A stretch of DNA of 7,108 bases from an uncultured Oscillospiraceae bacterium (GTDB lineage: Bacteria > Bacillota > Clostridia > Oscillospirales > Ruminococcaceae): NCBI GenBank assembly GCA_900543295.1, contig UQQY01000120.1, forward strand, positions 1-7,108. Direction: 5' to 3'. The number at the start of each line of letters is the position of its first letter. Within the stretch, counting starts at the first letter, position 1. The notes under the pieces are model-generated. The model was not told the DNA's origin. It ran no database searches and worked only from the letters and a program-made list of their open reading frames with translations. The position numbers were made by a program, and so were the translations under genes. Shown one piece after another: positions 5,396 to 7,108 of this stretch.

Positions 5396-6616
5396 TTGAC
5401 CGATTTACAGCAGGATTTTCTCCGGCTGCTTACCTGCTTTGTATCGGAGCGGACAGATGATGTTTGCCCTGATGCAGACCGGCTTTCCGCGCTGCTGGAT
5501 CTGGCCGCAAAGCATGCGCTTTCGGGAATCGCCGCTTTTCAGCTCTATCGGATGTTCCGAAAAAGCGGGGATGTCCATACGGCTGCTCGGCTGATGCGGA
5601 TGTATCAGGCGCAACTTTTGTGCGGCGCGCGGCTTGGAGAACGGATTGCATGGCTTCAGGAGCTGTTCGCCTCTCATGGGATAGCGGCGGCTTTTGTAAA
5701 GGGTGCTGTGCTGCGCAGGTACTATCCTGTGCCAGAGCTGCGGGAAATGGGAGATATTGATCTTTTGATTCCTTCGGCACAGCGCGGAGAAACGGATCGG
5801 ATTCTGAAAGAAAACGGATTCTCCTGCTTAATCGGAGCGGGTGATGAGTGGATCTATACTGGGCGTGGCCTGCGCATGGAGATACACACGAACCTGTATC
5901 CGGATCGGTCGTGGAACGACGTGGACTATCGTGCGTATTTTGCCGACGCCTTTGAAAAAACGGTGCAGGATGAGCGCTGTGGGATGCGGACGCTTGATCC
6001 GGCGCTGCATTTTCTTTTTCTTATACAGCATCTCGCAAAGCATTTTATGGGAAGCGGAGCCGGTGTTCGGCTTTTTTTGGATTTCGATGTGTTTTTACGG
6101 GCATATGGAGATAGAATGGATTGGCAGCAGGTAAGGAAAGAGCTTGCAGAGCTTTCTTTGCTGACATTTGCGGAGAACGTTTTGCAGCTTTGCCGCTTCT
6201 GGTTTGAAACAGCGATACCGGAGGCTTTGGATAATCCGAAAGCAGCGGTTTCGTCCGACGCCGCGTATTGCGCGGCGCTTTCGGAATCGGTGCTGTCAGC
6301 AGGCCAGTTTGGTGTGTTTTCGGATAATGATGGATTGAAGCGCATTCGGAAGGGATACCGCAAGGACGAAAAAAATTCTTTCATTGCATGGCTGCGCGCC
6401 TTGCGGGTGAATCTATTCCCCGATTATCAATTCATGCGGCGTTATATGAGAGCGCTTGATGGGCGGCCCTACCTGCTTCCGGCTGCGTGGGTCAAGCGCT
6501 GGTGGATTGCGCTATTCCGCCGCCGCAAGGATGCCAAACAGGCGGTGCGCGTGTTTTCAACTGGACAGGACGCCGCGCTGCGTCAGTATCAAATGCTCAG
6601 GCGGCTTGGGCTTTAA
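5396..6616 (+). CDS. Nucleotidyltransferase family protein (NTP_transf_5 type)
   Basis: 406 aa, TTG start supported by AAGGAGG at 5382-5388. An N-terminal helical region (1-90) is followed by the nucleotidyltransferase core: FVKGAVLRRYY (100-110), RxMGDIDLLI (116-125) with the metal-binding pair D120 and D122, and MEIHTNL (161-167), where E162 is the likely third acidic residue. A helical half follows, with LIQHLAKHF (209-217). These are hallmarks of the 'uncharacterised nucleotidyltransferase' group (PF14907) of the Pol-beta superfamily. Members would transfer a nucleotide or related phosphate group to an unknown acceptor. They occur near PqqD-like proteins in lasso-peptide and polysaccharide loci (from memory). 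The C-terminus (361-406) is basic, with a short WW-containing hydrophobic patch, which could favour membrane contact (inference). It is the last gene before the terminator. Catalytic residues look intact; substrate unknown. Confidence 0.85.
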   Translation: MTDLQQDFLRLLTCFVSERTDDVCPDADRLSALLDLAAKHALSGIAAFQLYRMFRKSGDVHTAARLMRMYQAQLLCGARLGERIAWLQELFASHGIAAAFVKGAVLRRYYPVPELREMGDIDLLIPSAQRGETDRILKENGFSCLIGAGDEWIYTGRGLRMEIHTNLYPDRSWNDVDYRAYFADAFEKTVQDERCGMRTLDPALHFLFLIQHLAKHFMGSGAGVRLFLDFDVFLRAYGDRMDWQQVRKELAELSLLTFAENVLQLCRFWFETAIPEALDNPKAAVSSDAAYCAALSESVLSAGQFGVFSDNDGLKRIRKGYRKDEKNSFIAWLRALRVNLFPDYQFMRRYMRALDGRPYLLPAAWVKRWWIALFRRRKDAKQAVRVFSTGQDAALRQYQMLRRLGL

Positions 6617-6626
6617 GGAAAAAATA

Positions 6627-6672
6627 AAAAATCCCTGACAACCAGAAAAAATGGCGGCTGTCAGGGATTTTT
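6627..6672. terminator. Bidirectional intrinsic terminator
   Basis: AAAAATCCCTGACA (6627-6640) is a perfect 14-bp inverted repeat of TGTCAGGGATTTTT (6659-6672), with an 18-nt loop. The + strand reads into TTTTTCTTG. The - strand reads into TTTTTT, A, TTTTTT (complement of 6619-6631). It lies between the stop of the nucleotidyltransferase (6616) and the stop of the convergent MATE gene (6684), so it can end both transcripts. Confidence 0.92.
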
Positions 6673-6683
6673 CTTGTTTTGGC

Positions 6684-7108
6684 TTATGCGCAGCTATTTT
6701 CAGACGTTGTACGCACAAATTCATGCGCTTTTTTGTGCCACCTGCCAAAGCGATAGAAGAAGCAGGAGAGCAACGCGCCGATAACCCATGAGATCAAAAG
6801 GGAAATAAACAGAGAATCAGGCGATCCGGCGGGGAGTGTCTCTGATTTGGTAAAGTGCGCAATGGTGTAAGCGAGCGGAACGCGGATTGCAACGGTTGTA
6901 ACAAGCGAAATAATCATGGGCGTAATGGTGTCCCCAGCGCCGCTCATTACGCCGCAGAGCACCTGTGTAACCGATACGGCGATGTATCCGACGGCGAGAA
7001 TACGCATCATATGAATGCCCATTTCAACAACTTCCGCCGTATCCGTGAACAGACGCATCAAAGAGCCGCCGAATAAAAGAAGGCACAGGGTAAGAAGCAC
7101 GGAACAGG
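6684..7108 (-). CDS. MATE-family multidrug/toxin efflux transporter, C-terminal part
   Basis: The frame is open to the right edge, so the N-terminal two thirds lie outside; it ends with TAA at 6684-6686. About 140 residues remain of a family usually 440-460 aa long. Counting from the GTG at 7098-7100, there are hydrophobic spans at about 1-15, 33-52, 60-82 and 97-117. The family motif 'l.G..rGaGdt..pm' appears as CGVMSGAGDTITPM (49-62). An MRLFTD...V...G..MMRI stretch (15-34) is also typical of the second MATE half. The basic cytoplasmic end is RFGRWHKKAHEFVR. MATE proteins export cationic drugs or metabolites using Na+ or H+ gradients. The polysaccharide flippase MurJ/Wzx is a distant relative, but this motif favours NorM/DinF-type MATE. 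It converges on the polysaccharide operon, has its own promoter outside the window, and is probably functionally unrelated. Confidence 0.85.
   Translation of the reverse strand, partial: CSVLLTLCLLLFGGSLMRLFTDTAEVVEMGIHMMRILAVGYIAVSVTQVLCGVMSGAGDTITPMIISLVTTVAIRVPLAYTIAHFTKSETLPAGSPDSLFISLLISWVIGALLSCFFYRFGRWHKKAHEFVRTTSENSCA

Noticed and set aside
5926..6384. 152-codon open frame on the - strand inside the nucleotidyltransferase
   Set aside because: It is a serine-, alanine- and lysine-rich shadow of a well-supported gene with no domain features. Other antisense openings in this window are rejected for the same reason.
1..7108. CRISPR arrays, tRNA/rRNA genes, insertion sequences, attachment sites
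   Set aside because: No direct-repeat/spacer pattern, cloverleaf, transposase or terminal inverted repeat was seen. The only strong inverted repeat is the terminator at 6627-6672.

Overview
The window looks like the downstream end of an exopolysaccharide or capsule locus from a low-to-mid GC Bacillota bacterium, most likely a gut-type Clostridia (Ruminococcaceae/Oscillospiraceae or Lachnospiraceae-like). This rests on strong AGGAGG-type Shine-Dalgarno sequences, a TTG start, compact fused Wzz/BY-kinase proteins with tyrosine-rich tails, and the mix of VanZ, DUF5011-like, PqqD-like and MATE families. The taxonomic call is inference; no rRNA or other marker is present.

Layout. Seven genes run on the + strand, and one gene on the - strand converges on them. 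(1) 1-522: C-terminal part of an integral-membrane acyltransferase (acyltransferase_3 type), cut by the left edge and clearly more AT-rich than the rest. (2) 523-999: VanZ-like membrane protein whose ATG directly abuts the preceding stop. A 215-bp gap follows, with an extended -10 promoter and small competing hairpins. (3) 1215-2066: membrane-anchored protein with three Ig-like modules. (4) 2071-3519 and (5) 3532-5055: two tandem, divergent Wzz-type co-polymerases fused to bacterial tyrosine kinases. (6) 5077-5340: 87-aa PqqD-like protein (RiPP-recognition-element fold). (7) 5396-6616: nucleotidyltransferase of the NTP_transf_5 type. A near-perfect bidirectional terminator (6627-6672) separates this run from (8) a MATE-family transporter on the - strand, cut by the right edge.

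How it fits together. Genes 3 to 7 have gaps of 4, 12, 21 and 55 bp and look like one transcript from the promoter near 1146 to the terminator near 6650. The two fused kinases would control chain length and export of a surface polysaccharide through ATP-dependent tyrosine autophosphorylation. The Ig-like protein is a candidate extracellular partner. The acyltransferase would decorate the polymer. The least expected part is the PqqD-like/nucleotidyltransferase pair at the end. In other loci such pairs accompany peptide modification, yet no radical SAM enzyme, leader peptidase or convincing precursor peptide is visible here. That pair, and the two unequal tyrosine kinases, are the best candidates for undescribed biology.
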